Assembly (NCBI RefSeq): GCF_003675895.1
Contig: NZ_ML014763.1
Coordinates: 23,985-87,984, forward strand
Direction: 5' to 3'
Origin: Parashewanella curva
Lineage (GTDB): Bacteria; Pseudomonadota; Gammaproteobacteria; Enterobacterales; Shewanellaceae
DNA: 64,000 bases
Positions within the stretch are counted from its first letter, which is position 1. Every line of letters begins with the position of its first letter. The position numbers and the translations under genes were made by a program. Below are positions 49,692-62,797 of this stretch, piece after piece. A model generated the notes under the pieces. That model searched no databases. It was not told where the DNA came from and saw only the letters and a program-made list of their open reading frames with translations.

Positions 49692-50606
49692 ATGAAAATA
49701 AAACTCAGTTTAGCGCTAGCAAGTTTTTGGATTGCACAAGGTGTTCTTGCGACAGGCACCGATATTTCAATTTATCCTTTAAGTTTTGATACCAAGACCC
49801 AGCAATGGTCAATCGGCAAAGGTCAAGCTGTCACCAATCGTGATGGTTATGATAACCAAGCCAGTTTTGCATTAGATGGGCAATCCATCTTCTTTTCTTC
49901 TAATCGAAGTGGTGCTCATACCGACATTTATCAATATCAATTTTTTAATGGTGACATTTACCAAATAACAAATACACCAGATGAAAGCGAATTTTCCCCG
50001 AATGAGACATCCGAAGGCTTGAAATATGTCGTAGAGCAAGGTGTCCCGCATCAGAGCGTTTGGCTTCAAAAAGGGGGCAAACCAAGAGAGCGTGCCATCA
50101 ACAGTTTGATCCCATCTGGTTATTATGCGGTGCATTCAAAACTGGGGACGTTATTGTGGGCGCGCTATGCTCATGCGCTTTACTTCGAGCCTAAAGGACA
50201 GCAAGCCGATGAGCGTCATTTTGTGACTGATCATGTGGGTAGGAGTATTCATGTTGTTCCCAATCAGCAACGTTTTAGTTATGTGAAAAAGAAAATGAAC
50301 GGTGATCAGGTGGTTACTGTATTTGATCCGATACGGAAAAGTCATCAAGAGATAGTCAGTTTAGGTTCAGGAAATGAAGACTATGCTTGGAGCGGTCAAG
50401 CATTAACTCAATCTGCATGGTTATTCAATTTGGATGGCACTGAGCTAAGAGCTTGGCGTTTAGAGCAAAAGCCTTCTTCGACGATACCAATGAGTTGGCA
50501 GTCAGTAGCAGAGATTACGCCACCCTCAGCACGACATCACAGTCCTTATCGTATCGCAGTGAGCCCTGATAATCGGTATCTCACCATTGTTTGGAATCGT
50601 AACTAG
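49692..50606 (+). CDS. Exported PD40/TolB-like propeller protein
   Basis: 304 residues from the ATG at 49692 (frame extends 12 codons upstream). Signal peptide cut after VLAT. The mature part holds WD40-like (PD40) beta-propeller repeats: ASFALDGQSIFFSSNRSGAHTDIY, IYQITNTPDESEFSPNETS, and late YRIAVSPDNRYLTIVW. Such proteins bind other proteins or glycans in the periplasm. It starts 46 bases upstream of the exported beta-galactosidase gene and is likely cotranscribed, so a role in sensing or handling galactosides is possible, but unproven. Confidence 0.78.
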   Translation: MKIKLSLALASFWIAQGVLATGTDISIYPLSFDTKTQQWSIGKGQAVTNRDGYDNQASFALDGQSIFFSSNRSGAHTDIYQYQFFNGDIYQITNTPDESEFSPNETSEGLKYVVEQGVPHQSVWLQKGGKPRERAINSLIPSGYYAVHSKLGTLLWARYAHALYFEPKGQQADERHFVTDHVGRSIHVVPNQQRFSYVKKKMNGDQVVTVFDPIRKSHQEIVSLGSGNEDYAWSGQALTQSAWLFNLDGTELRAWRLEQKPSSTIPMSWQSVAEITPPSARHHSPYRIAVSPDNRYLTIVWNRN

Positions 50607-53822
<3,216 letters not shown>

Positions 53823-53910
53823 CTCTCGATACGCCATAGGGGACGCGAAAGTGACCGTGTCATTATGGTTTTAGTTTGCAGAGCAGAGATTGATAAAGTA
53901 GGAGTTAACA

Positions 53911-55380
53911 ATGGATGCATTCATCCAAGTAAGCGTATTTTTAGGCTTAACTTTGTTAGTGGCACTCATCACTTATGTTCGATGCAAAAAAGTAAAGCGT
54001 GATCCCAATGATACTAAAGATTATTTTCTCGCTGGCGGTGGCTTAAACTGGGTGGTTGTCGCTGGCTCTTTGATGATGACCAATATCAGTGCTGAGCAGA
54101 TTGTTGGAATGAATGGCGCTCAAACACTATTGGTTGCATGGTGGGAAATTGCCGCCGCCATAGGGCTGCTAATTTTAGCGAAATGGCTTATTCCCATTTA
54201 TTACAAATACAATTGCACCACAACTACAGAATTACTTGAGCGTAAATATAATGATAAAGGCATTCGAGCTATGGTCTCTGTGCTGTTTATGCTTGGGTAT
54301 GCTTTCATCCTACTTCCTGTCGTTTTATATACAGGTTCTCTATTCATGAAATCCATGTTTGGACTTCATATTCCGATTATAGTGATCGCCATTTTGTTCG
54401 CCGTGGCGGGAGCAGTCTATGCTATTTTTGGCGGTCTTCGAGCAATTGCGATTTCAGATACTCTTAACGGTGTTGGCTTGATCGTCATGAGTCTTATTGT
54501 CTCTTATCTTGCAATGAACGCGATTCATTGGGATTTTTCCGGCATCCCAGCAAGTAGCCTTACATTAATTGGTGATAACACTTCTGATATCCCATGGCCA
54601 ACATTGTTTACAGGGATGATTTTCATTCAGATCTTCTATTGGGGAACCAATATGGTGATCACCCAGCGGGCGTTAGCGGCTAAGTCGGTAAGAGAAGCGC
54701 AAAAAGGGTTATACGGTGCGGTATTTACTAAATTTCTTACCCCGCTGGTCGTCGTACTTCCTGGTATTGTGGCGTTAAAACTTTATGGTGATGTGGGTGA
54801 TGTGGCTTATGGTAAGTTAGTTGGCGACATTTTACCTCACTGGCTTTCAGGTGCGTTTGCTGCTGTGATAGCCGGTGCTGTGTTGAGTTCATTTAACTCA
54901 TGCTTGAACTCTGCAGCAGCTCTTTATACCTGTGATATTCACCAAAACTATTTTAATGCTGATGCCGATCCAAGAAAAATCGGTACTCGGGTTGCGTTGT
55001 TATTTACCGTGCTCTCACTCTGTTTAGTGCCAATTTTTGCTAAAGCATCCAGCATCATTGCATTTTTACAACAGCTCAATGGTTTATACTCTATGCCGGT
55101 ACTCGCTGCATTTATTTGCGCTTTGATGTTTAAAAACGTTCATGCTACAGCGATTAAAATAGGTTTAGTGTTTGGAGTGGCTCTGTATTCGGTATTTACT
55201 TTTGTGTGGCAGCCATGGGGATTACACTATATCCATCTGATGGCCATTACCTTAGCCGCCACAGTAGTATTTACCTTGATGCTAAGCCGACTGTGGTTGC
55301 AATACCCGTCAACTGAATCAGCTAGAATATCTAAAACAGAGCCATTGGCGTTGCAGGATCGAGTTACGATGATAGATTAG
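53911..55380 (+). CDS. Sodium/solute symporter (SSS), probable galactose/glucose transporter
   Basis: 489 residues with about 13-14 transmembrane helices. It shows SSS family features: DYFLAGGGLNWVVVAGSLMMTNISAEQIVGM near the N-terminus (LeuT-like Na+ site), and FNSCLNSAAALYTCDIHQNYF, seen in SGLT members. It uses the Na+ gradient to bring in a sugar. In this place (after lacZ, before galK/galM) the substrate is most likely galactose, an inference from context. It starts 88 bases after lacZ. Confidence 0.9.
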   Translation: MDAFIQVSVFLGLTLLVALITYVRCKKVKRDPNDTKDYFLAGGGLNWVVVAGSLMMTNISAEQIVGMNGAQTLLVAWWEIAAAIGLLILAKWLIPIYYKYNCTTTTELLERKYNDKGIRAMVSVLFMLGYAFILLPVVLYTGSLFMKSMFGLHIPIIVIAILFAVAGAVYAIFGGLRAIAISDTLNGVGLIVMSLIVSYLAMNAIHWDFSGIPASSLTLIGDNTSDIPWPTLFTGMIFIQIFYWGTNMVITQRALAAKSVREAQKGLYGAVFTKFLTPLVVVLPGIVALKLYGDVGDVAYGKLVGDILPHWLSGAFAAVIAGAVLSSFNSCLNSAAALYTCDIHQNYFNADADPRKIGTRVALLFTVLSLCLVPIFAKASSIIAFLQQLNGLYSMPVLAAFICALMFKNVHATAIKIGLVFGVALYSVFTFVWQPWGLHYIHLMAITLAATVVFTLMLSRLWLQYPSTESARISKTEPLALQDRVTMID

Positions 55381-55456
55381 GTTGTTCTAGTTAATTAACC
55401 TCAGCTCTGCATAAGCAAACCTCTACAGCACAGCTACTTACCCGTATTTCTCTGTT

Positions 55457-55495
55457 AGAACAGCCCGAAATAGACCAGCTATTACGGACTGTTCT
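55457..55495. repeat. Imperfect palindrome after the symporter gene
   Basis: AGAACAGCCCG pairs with CGGACTGTTCT (one mismatch) and inner AATAG with CTATT. There is no T run. It is a transcript-end stem or a REP-like unit. Confidence 0.4.
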
Positions 55496-55598
55496 GCCTT
55501 GAACTACTTGCAACTAGCAGCACTGTAGATTCAATATTACTTTTTCTTTTTGAAACCAAACCGTTGTTGATTTCTTTATACAGAGCTCAGGTTAAATA

Positions 55599-55744
55599 GG
55601 GGGCGTTCCCAATTAGATTTTTGATTGACCGACATACACTGCTGTCGTTACTACGTTTAATCCACTAAACTTCAATCTTCGTGCCTTGATTTTGCAAATT
55701 TTAGGGAGTAACAAATCAAAAAGTCTTTAATTGGGAAGGCCCCC
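55599..55744. mobile_element. Short TA-flanked inverted-repeat element, family 2 copy A (146 bp)
   Basis: The ends GGGGGCGTTCCCAATTA and GGGGGCCTTCCCAATTA (complement) match with one change, and after a 3-base indel TTTTTGATT continues the match. TA flanks lie at 55597-55598 and 55745-55746. No coding capacity. Its right half reappears, inverted and changed, at 63697-63785. Confidence 0.7.
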
Positions 55745-55923
55745 TAGTGACATCTCGCTTTGAAGCATGATATAACTCAGGTTAATAATATGATAATTAT
55801 AGCCGGTAGACGCCATTGAAGTGTTAACGGTTTATTATTTGATGAGAGGTGGGCGAAGGGTATTAATGCTCTTGAAAGTTAAGCCTCTCCCAAATATCAA
55901 TACCATGGGAATCTTGAAGTTAT
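55745..55923. other. Leader region before galK
   Basis: AT-rich, 179 bases. It holds AACTCAGGTTAATAATATG near 55772-55790, related to GAGCTCAGGTTAAATAG on the other side of the element and to AATTAACCTCAGCTCTG near 55395. A repeated CTCAGGTTA could be an operator. No gene is seen. Confidence 0.35.
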
Positions 55924-57081
55924 ATGCCCTCGCCAACACAACGTGCAACTAAATTATTTGTAAGAACATTTGGTACCAGTCCGGATGCCTGCTTTCAAGC
56001 ACCAGGACGTATTAACTTAATGGGCGAGCACACAGATTATAACGAAGGGTTTGTGTTACCCGCTGCTGTGAATTTTCGAGTCCTTGTAGCAGTGAAACAC
56101 CGCGAAGATAACTTGTTTCGGGTTGTAACAGATATCGATTCAGAAGACTTTGTTGAGTGGACATTTGGGCAAGAAGATCTTGAAAGCAAAGAGTTTCACT
56201 GGAGTCATTATTTAAAAAGCTTTACTGCTGCACTGGCAATGTCAGGACTAGAATCTACAGGTGTAGATGTGGCCATTATTAGTGATATACCAGTAGAGCA
56301 CGGCTTTTCGTCATCGGCGGCATTACAAATTGCTTTTGGTACTGCGGTAAATGATGCCAGTCATTTATTTTTGTCGCCTTTGGCTATCGCGCAACTCGCT
56401 CAGCGGGGGGAACACCAGTTTATGGCGCGTACCTGCGGCATGAAAGATCAGATGATCAGTGCACTCGCCGAGTCTAATCAAGCCTTGTTGATTGACTGCT
56501 TAGATTTAGATTATGAAGCGGTCACGATTCCAGACAGCCTGAGTTTGATCATTGTCCATTCTGGCAAATACGCGCAAGACGTACAGAGAAAGTTTCAATT
56601 ACGTAAAAATGAATGTCAGCAAGTGGCTGAATATTTTGGTTTGGAAAGTTTACGTCATATATCGGAGTCTCAACTGAAGCAGCATCAAAACCAGTTAGCT
56701 GAACATTTATATAACAGAGCACGTCATGTGATCACCGAAAACGCTCGTACTCAAAATGCAGCCAGAGCCTTAAAGCAAGGTAATGTAAAGAAGCTCAGTC
56801 AGTTAATGGCACAATCCCATCAATCTATGCGAGATGATTTTGCAATGAGCATTCCAGAGATTGATTTGCTGGTGGATATCATTCAGCAACAAGTCGGTGA
56901 TAGAGGTGGTGTTAGATTAACTGGCAGCGGTTTTGGTGGTAGTGTTGTTGCGTTAGTAGAGCATGAATTGACAGATGACGTTGTAACAGCAGTCGAGACA
57001 CAATACTTGTCACAAACTGGCATTGAAGCACAAGTGTATTTATGCAGTGCCGCAGAGGCTGCAGCTAAAGTCGCTGAGTGA
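55924..57081 (+). CDS. galK: Galactokinase GalK
   Basis: 385 residues. Galactokinase signature APGRINLMGEHTDYNEGFVLP near 25-45, the GHMP loop VEHGFSSSAALQIAFG near 127, and GGVRLTGSGFGGSVVALV near 333. The usual PLGAGLSSSAS of the ATP loop is changed to PVEHGFSSSAA, as in some marine relatives. It phosphorylates galactose to galactose-1-phosphate. GalT and GalE are not in the window, so the Leloir route must be completed elsewhere. It is followed 27 bases later by galM. Confidence 0.95.
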   Translation: MPSPTQRATKLFVRTFGTSPDACFQAPGRINLMGEHTDYNEGFVLPAAVNFRVLVAVKHREDNLFRVVTDIDSEDFVEWTFGQEDLESKEFHWSHYLKSFTAALAMSGLESTGVDVAIISDIPVEHGFSSSAALQIAFGTAVNDASHLFLSPLAIAQLAQRGEHQFMARTCGMKDQMISALAESNQALLIDCLDLDYEAVTIPDSLSLIIVHSGKYAQDVQRKFQLRKNECQQVAEYFGLESLRHISESQLKQHQNQLAEHLYNRARHVITENARTQNAARALKQGNVKKLSQLMAQSHQSMRDDFAMSIPEIDLLVDIIQQQVGDRGGVRLTGSGFGGSVVALVEHELTDDVVTAVETQYLSQTGIEAQVYLCSAAEAAAKVAE

Positions 57082-57108
57082 GCGAAGATCTGGTTAAGGG
57101 AAAGTTAA

Positions 57109-58149
57109 GTGATAAAAATAATAAAAATAATAAAAAAAGAGCCATGGAAAGATCCTCGTGGAGGAGAGATACAAAGAGTCACTGTTGATAATGGTATCCT
57201 TGCAATAGAAGTGCTAAGTCTCGGTGGTATCATACGGAGTTTATGGGCTCCTGACCGACATGGTGAACGACAAAATATTGTACTTGGATGTGATAGTGCT
57301 CAAGCTTATTTAGATCAAGACGCTCACTTGGGGGCGATAGCTGGTCGGTTTGCTAATCGAATTAAAGGTGGAAAATTAAGTCGTCAAGGACAGTGTTACC
57401 AACTTGATGTAAACAACCAAGATAATTGTTTACATGGAGGGAGTATTGGATTTAATCAAAAACAATGGCAGCTAGAAACATTAGAAGATGGTGTCAGGCT
57501 AACCCTAATAAGTCCTGATGGCGATATGGGGTTTCCTGGTAATTGTAAAGTGCAGCTTGATTATCGCCTTAATGGTAACAGTTTGATGGTTGACATCATC
57601 GCAATGACTGATAAACCCTGTCCAGTGAACTTAACTCAACACAGTTATTTTAACCTTGATGGTTCTGATAGTGTTGCTCAGCATCTGATGCAGAACGATT
57701 GTACTAAATACTTACAAACTGATGAGCAGGGGATCCCTTCAACTATTGAACCTGTTACGCCAGCTTTGAATTTTGGTAAAGACAGTTTATTGGCTGAGCG
57801 TTTGATTGATGCAAGTTTAGAGTCGACTCAAGGACTTGACCATTGTTATTTAATGGAAAAAACTTCTGAAACTTTGGTTCGTTTTGGCCGGATCAGCAGC
57901 CCTAAAAGTGGTAGAATGATGACCTTGTATACAAACCAACCAGGTGTTCAAGTGTATACTGCGAATTTTCTACAAGGGACGATAGGTGCTCAAGGACAAG
58001 TCTTTAAACAATATCAAGGGATTTGCTTAGAGCCGCAATTGTGTCCAGATGCCCCAAATCAACCAGAACTATTGGGACAATCTTGGCTAGAGGTGGGAGA
58101 GCAATATCATCACCTCAGCCAGTATGAGTTTGAGACAATGGAAGAGTAA
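57109..58149 (+). CDS. galM: Aldose 1-epimerase GalM
   Basis: 346 residues from GTG at 57109; AAGGGA lies 7 bases upstream. Galactose mutarotase fold: GAIAGRFANRIKGGKL, NCLHGGSIGFN, the catalytic His in NLTQHSYFNLDG and catalytic Glu in GICLEPQLCPDAPNQP. It turns beta-galactose, released by beta-galactosidase, into the alpha form that GalK needs. The codons just after the start are a 9-base tandem repeat (ATAAAAATA, three units, 57112-57138), so the true N-terminus may vary. It is last in the sugar group. Confidence 0.92.
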   Translation: MIKIIKIIKKEPWKDPRGGEIQRVTVDNGILAIEVLSLGGIIRSLWAPDRHGERQNIVLGCDSAQAYLDQDAHLGAIAGRFANRIKGGKLSRQGQCYQLDVNNQDNCLHGGSIGFNQKQWQLETLEDGVRLTLISPDGDMGFPGNCKVQLDYRLNGNSLMVDIIAMTDKPCPVNLTQHSYFNLDGSDSVAQHLMQNDCTKYLQTDEQGIPSTIEPVTPALNFGKDSLLAERLIDASLESTQGLDHCYLMEKTSETLVRFGRISSPKSGRMMTLYTNQPGVQVYTANFLQGTIGAQGQVFKQYQGICLEPQLCPDAPNQPELLGQSWLEVGEQYHHLSQYEFETMEE

Positions 58150-58154
58150 GAAGT

Positions 58155-58565
58155 TTACTCTTCGTATTCTTCATCTGTCCAATCACTTCGAAGATCATCG
58201 ACATCAGCGGTGATCTCAGGTTCTTCTTCTATGTCGATAGACTCATCTGATTTGGTAGCAACGGGCGCAATCTCTGGACTTAAATCTAAGTTCCCCTTTT
58301 GTTTACTCATGAATTCCGCTTTGGCCTGTTTCCATGCTTCAGCATAGTTCGCTTGTGCTTTTTCAAGGCTATCGTTATCCAAATCGTGCAAATTATTTTC
58401 AACAATATCTTTGACATACTCGATGATGGATTCGCGGGTTGAGTTATACAAATAAATACGACCGGGACTGGCCTCAGGTAAAGCCTGATCGTGGATAACA
58501 ATAGTATTTCCACGAGCGGTTCTCAGCTCGCCATACCAAAGTTGTTTTTTGTCCATGCTGTTCAT
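58155..58565 (-). CDS. Hypothetical protein with acidic C-terminus
   Basis: 136 residues from ATG at 58565 (GAAGGG 9 bases upstream; a GTG at 58577 is also in frame). Residues 1-95 look folded (KKQLWYGELRTARGNTIVIHD; RESIIEYVKDIVENNL; AEAWKQAKAEFM); residues 95-136 are acidic and probably disordered (EEEPEITADVDDLRSDWTDEEYEE). No signal or membrane helix. I do not recognise it. It is tail to tail with galM, 5 bases between. Confidence 0.65.
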   Translation of the reverse strand: MNSMDKKQLWYGELRTARGNTIVIHDQALPEASPGRIYLYNSTRESIIEYVKDIVENNLHDLDNDSLEKAQANYAEAWKQAKAEFMSKQKGNLDLSPEIAPVATKSDESIDIEEEPEITADVDDLRSDWTDEEYEE

Positions 58566-58930
58566 ATATGCTAACACCCTTCATTCAACACATACATTCA
58601 GGGGGGATTTTTAATCCACCCGACGACAATGTTTTGCATTCGAAGAATGAAGTAACGAATGCAAAAACGGTGATTCAGTTAATATTGGTTACAAAAAGCC
58701 AATTTAGGTAAAGCCCCATTCCATCAGCTTTATACGAATTTAGTCAAAAATTTTTAGGGTTCAAGTTTTTTATAACAGTTTAATGTTAATTTTTTGCACC
58801 AGTACGCAATTTTTGTAGTTAATGTTCAGGTCGTGCTGACTTTCTTGCTTCTTTTTATGGCGGCAAAAAAGCCCTAAACAACCACATTATTAGATTGAAT
58901 TATGACAACCGTTTTACAGTCTTTAGAGCT
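58566..58930. other. Intergenic region with one clear hairpin
   Basis: 365 bases upstream of the acidic hypothetical and downstream of the quinone oxidoreductase. It holds a perfect 11-bp inverted repeat, TTTTGCATTCG (58632-58642) with CGAATGCAAAA (58656-58666), loop 13. No gene with support is seen; GGCGGCAAAAAAGCC near 58859-58874 is a weak terminator candidate for the oxidoreductase gene. Confidence 0.4.
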
Positions 58931-59938
58931 CTAATCTACAGTTAAAACAATTTTTCCTACATGAGCTTTAGATAGCATCAATTGATGAGCTTTTTCCACT
59001 TCTGATAAATCAAAAGTGCGATGGATATGAGGTAGACATAAACCTTGATTAAGTAGAGGCAAGACGAATTGTTTTAGATCAGCTGCAATGTTTGCTTTCA
59101 TTTCATCGGGCTGGGGACGCAAAGTCGATCCCGTCCAGGTAATTCGCTTACTCATTAAACGGAAAACGTCCACTTGGGCTGTTATTCCACGTTGTAGTGC
59201 CACGGTTACCATGCGACCTTCATGTTTAAGTAGTTTGAGGTTCAAATTGACAAAATCTCCAGCTGCCATATCAAATACGACAGATACGCCATGCTGTCCT
59301 GTTACTTCATAAATATCATTGAACAAGGTTGGGGAAGAATACTCAAAAGTGTGGTCAGCCCCTAACGATAAACAGTGTTGACACTTTTCTTTACTTCCAG
59401 AAGTTACAATAACCGTTGCATCGAATGCCTTAGCTAGCTGGATTGCACAGTTGCCCAGACCTCCTGAAGCACCGTGAATTAGTAAGGTGTCAGAGCTGCT
59501 AAGTTTGGCTCGTTGGAACAAATTTCCCCATACCGTAAACAATGTTTCGGGTAAAGCTGCACCTTGGACCAGAGAAATAGACTCAGGCAAAGGCAGGCAG
59601 TGATCTTGATGAGCGCTAACATATTGAGCGTATCCACCACCTTGGACTAAAGCGCATATTCTGTCCCCCACTTGCCATTGCACAACTTCGTCACCTACAG
59701 CACACACTTCGCCTGAGACTTCTAACCCCAAGATAGGAGAGGCATTAGGCGGTGGAGGATAAATCCCTTGTCGTTGTGCTAAATCCGGTCCATTGACACC
59801 TGCGGCAGCAACTTTGATAAGTACTTGATTAGAAGCAATCTGCGGCAGTGGAGATTGAGTTAATGTTAACAGCTCATCTTTATGGTTAGAGACTGCTACA
59901 TGGCTAAAATTAACTGGGAGTGAGCTCATATTTGACAA
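58931..59938 (-). CDS. NAD(P)H quinone oxidoreductase, zinc-independent (PIG3-like)
   Basis: 335 residues of the medium-chain reductase fold. The N-terminal GroES-like domain shows VAAAGVNGPDLAQRQGIYPPPP and GLEVSGEVCAVGDEV; the NAD(P) site is IHGASGGLGNCAIQLAKAF near 156. The Zn-binding Cys cluster is absent, as in quinone reductases. This layout is that of the TIGR02824/PIG3 family. It probably reduces quinones with NADPH. It stands alone and is divergent from the peroxidase gene. Confidence 0.88.
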   Translation of the reverse strand: MSNMSSLPVNFSHVAVSNHKDELLTLTQSPLPQIASNQVLIKVAAAGVNGPDLAQRQGIYPPPPNASPILGLEVSGEVCAVGDEVVQWQVGDRICALVQGGGYAQYVSAHQDHCLPLPESISLVQGAALPETLFTVWGNLFQRAKLSSSDTLLIHGASGGLGNCAIQLAKAFDATVIVTSGSKEKCQHCLSLGADHTFEYSSPTLFNDIYEVTGQHGVSVVFDMAAGDFVNLNLKLLKHEGRMVTVALQRGITAQVDVFRLMSKRITWTGSTLRPQPDEMKANIAADLKQFVLPLLNQGLCLPHIHRTFDLSEVEKAHQLMLSKAHVGKIVLTVD

Positions 59939-60086
59939 CTATGTAAACTAAAAGAAGATGGTATTTTGTGCGCAAGTTATAACCTATTAGCCTTGTATAC
60001 CGCAAATACACTTAAAGTTTTTGTTATTATTTTCGATATAAAACAATGACCATAATAATATGCTCGAAAAGAGAGACATTAACTAT

Positions 60087-61070
60087 ATGAAAGCCCGCAT
60101 TTTTCTTCTATTGGGAGCCTTATTCATTTCGGGGCAATCGTTAGCAAAACCAAGTGATGCTTTTAAACGCCCCGACCACATTCCTTTTCCTGCATCAAAT
60201 CCATACAGCGCTCCCAAAGCGGCATTAGGGAAAATGTTGTTTTTTGATCCAAGATTAAGCCGCAATAGAAACCTCACCTGTGCAAGTTGTCATAACCCCA
60301 GTTTTGGTTGGGAAGATGCTACTGCTAGAGCGGTAGGCAGCCAAAATACCCAACTTGGACGTCATTCTCCGAGCATCATAAATGCGGCTTGGGGAGCGTC
60401 ATTTTTCTGGGACGGACGAGCGAAAGACTTAGAAGCTCAGGCTAGAGGGCCAATTGAAGCAGCGGTTGAAATGAACATTACTTTACCTGAAGTGGTAGCA
60501 CGGCTTAAAAAAGTGCAAGGATATCGAACATTATTTGGTGAAGTGTTTGGTTCATCAGGTATCAATGAGCAGAACATTTTAAAGGCCATTGCTACCTTTG
60601 AACGTACCATTGTTTCTGGTGAAGCACCGTTTGATCGCTGGGTTGAAGGCGATAACAATGCTATCAATTCGGAAGCAAAACGTGGTTTTGAATTATTTAT
60701 TGGTAAGGCTCGCTGTGCTTCGTGCCATTCTGGTTGGAATTTTACCGACAATGAGTTTCATGATATTGGAGTCGATGCGATTGATGAAGGTCGATTTGTT
60801 ATCACAAAAAATCCGATTCATAAATTTGCGTTTAAAACCCCAAGTTTGAGAAACATCAGTCAGCGAGCACCATATATGCATGATGGTTCCATGAATGACT
60901 TAAATGTTGTTATTCGCCATTATATGAAACAAACACCATCCCGCCCAAGTTTGTCTCCATTGATGCAACCAGTTCAGCTTTCAGAGCAAGAAATTGATCA
61001 GCTGGTGGCATTTCTAAAAACCCTGACCGGTGAAGATAAAGTCATCACCTTGCCATTACTTCCTTATTAA
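60087..61070 (+). CDS. Di-haem cytochrome c peroxidase family protein (MauG/CcpA-like)
   Basis: 327 residues from the ATG at 60087, which gives a good signal peptide (cut after SLAK); the frame begins 9 codons earlier. Two haem motifs: CASCH near 64 in [15 protein letters not shown] and CASCH near 210 in [12 protein letters not shown]. The segments [18 protein letters not shown] and [20 protein letters not shown] are family hallmarks. It should reduce H2O2 (or oxidise a protein) in the periplasm with electrons from cytochrome c. The chemoreceptor gene starts 14 bases after it, so both share one transcript. Confidence 0.9.
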   Translation: MKARIFLLLGALFISGQSLAKPSDAFKRPDHIPFPASNPYSAPKAALGKMLFFDPRLSRNRNLTCASCHNPSFGWEDATARAVGSQNTQLGRHSPSIINAAWGASFFWDGRAKDLEAQARGPIEAAVEMNITLPEVVARLKKVQGYRTLFGEVFGSSGINEQNILKAIATFERTIVSGEAPFDRWVEGDNNAINSEAKRGFELFIGKARCASCHSGWNFTDNEFHDIGVDAIDEGRFVITKNPIHKFAFKTPSLRNISQRAPYMHDGSMNDLNVVIRHYMKQTPSRPSLSPLMQPVQLSEQEIDQLVAFLKTLTGEDKVITLPLLPY

Positions 61071-61084
61071 CTGGGCATCTAACA

Positions 61085-62686
61085 ATGAAAATTAAACAAA
61101 AAATACTGCTGAGTTTTGGTGGATTAATACTTCTATTTAGCTTATTAAGCCTTTTTTTGCTAAAGCAATTAAATGAACAAGGACAACAAACAGTATTTGC
61201 TTTTAATCAACCGTTAAAAGCCGTAAATAGCAGCCATGCAGCATGGGAAACCTTTTTGGAGCTGGAAGCCTACGCTAATCGTGTTTTGGCAATGACAGAA
61301 CCTAAACCAGTGGATGAAGTGAAGAAACATTTTGAATCTTTAGAGAGGCGTTTTGAACTGCAAGTGCTACAAGCTACAGAGAATAGCTTAACGGATGCCA
61401 TACACACTCAATCACAAGCCATTCACCAAGCAGCTCAAGTATGGTTTAAGGGAATGGAAGCACATCTACTGGCGAGTAACCAAACACAGCTCATTGATAT
61501 TCGCATTCTAGAGCGACAAAAACATCAAATCGAAAACCAGTTAACGACATTGATCGAGGAGACCATCCAAGAATCATCAAAAATGGCGATGAATGTTAAG
61601 CAAGGCATTGAATCTCAGCGAGTAAAAATGGGTATTTTGATGATGGTCATCGCCGTCATTGCCATTGTGTGGGCATTATGGGTTACCCATAATATATTGA
61701 CGCCAATCAGAGCCTTATCCTCTGCAGTTGTAGAGTTAACTCGAGGAGATGGTGACTTGACAAGAAGGTTAGATGTTTCTCGTAAAGATGAAATCGGTCA
61801 GCTTTCTTCTGAATTTAATAGTTTTATTGAGAAGATACAAAGTGCTGTACGAAATATAGCTGAGTCTGTTGCCATTATGGATGATCAGCTTTGTGAATTT
61901 AAGGATATTAGCGAACAAACTCAACAAGGAACGTCTAAACAAAAAATTGAAATCAATCAGATCAGCCAATCAATTGATACAGTTGTCTGCTCAATGTCGA
62001 CTATTGGAGAAAACGTTTCTGTAGCAACTGACCAAGCTGGTAATATTTTGGCAGGTACTAAAAATAGTACGCTGTTATTGGAGCAAGCCACGAAAGCACT
62101 TCGGGATCTCAATCTCAATGTCGATGAAACAGCAGAAGTGATTCATTCACTTAGTGATTCAAGTAAAGCGATTGGAAACGTACTTGAGGTGATCGAAACA
62201 ATTGCCGAACAAACAAACTTATTAGCCTTAAACGCGGCGATTGAGGCTGCAAGAGCTGGAGAGGCTGGGCGTGGATTTTCTGTGGTAGCAGATGAAGTGC
62301 GCTCATTGGCCATGAAAACACAAGAGTCTATTACTGATATTCATCAAACCATTGTTCAGATCCAACAGCGAGCAGAACAAGCAAGAGAGATGATGGCCGT
62401 TGGGCAGGCTGGAACTCGACAATGTTTGAGCAATAATGACGTGCTCTCTAATTCGCTCCAGGATGTACTAGGTAGCGTTAAAAGTATTCAACAAACCAGT
62501 GAAAGTATTAGCGAGAAGAGTAAGCAGCAAATTGAAGTGTCCGACAGTGTTTCAAGCAATTTATGCAATATAGTTGTAATCGCAGAACAAACAGCACAAG
62601 GCAGTGAGACCCTTAAAACTTCGGGCGAAAAGGCCATGCAAACCATGAAAGAGGTTGAACACGCTATTCAACAGTTCAAGCTATAA
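61085..62686 (+). CDS. Methyl-accepting chemotaxis protein
   Basis: 533 residues: N-terminal helix (8-26), periplasmic helical sensor (30-185), second helix (186-207), HAMP (208-262, [26 protein letters not shown]) and the signalling coil with the conserved tip [24 protein letters not shown] near 376-400. It binds CheW/CheA and steers the flagellar motor. The operon with a di-haem peroxidase suggests it senses peroxide, redox or a product of that enzyme, which is an inference. Confidence 0.93.
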   Translation: MKIKQKILLSFGGLILLFSLLSLFLLKQLNEQGQQTVFAFNQPLKAVNSSHAAWETFLELEAYANRVLAMTEPKPVDEVKKHFESLERRFELQVLQATENSLTDAIHTQSQAIHQAAQVWFKGMEAHLLASNQTQLIDIRILERQKHQIENQLTTLIEETIQESSKMAMNVKQGIESQRVKMGILMMVIAVIAIVWALWVTHNILTPIRALSSAVVELTRGDGDLTRRLDVSRKDEIGQLSSEFNSFIEKIQSAVRNIAESVAIMDDQLCEFKDISEQTQQGTSKQKIEINQISQSIDTVVCSMSTIGENVSVATDQAGNILAGTKNSTLLLEQATKALRDLNLNVDETAEVIHSLSDSSKAIGNVLEVIETIAEQTNLLALNAAIEAARAGEAGRGFSVVADEVRSLAMKTQESITDIHQTIVQIQQRAEQAREMMAVGQAGTRQCLSNNDVLSNSLQDVLGSVKSIQQTSESISEKSKQQIEVSDSVSSNLCNIVVIAEQTAQGSETLKTSGEKAMQTMKEVEHAIQQFKL

Positions 62687-62797
62687 GAGATTCAATTTGC
62701 TTAACCAGGCCTGTGTAAAAATAGGAATTATGCACAAGGATGTTTTTTATAGGTATAATTAGCGTTTGGTTCGCAGAAAAAAGGATAACAATTTCAA

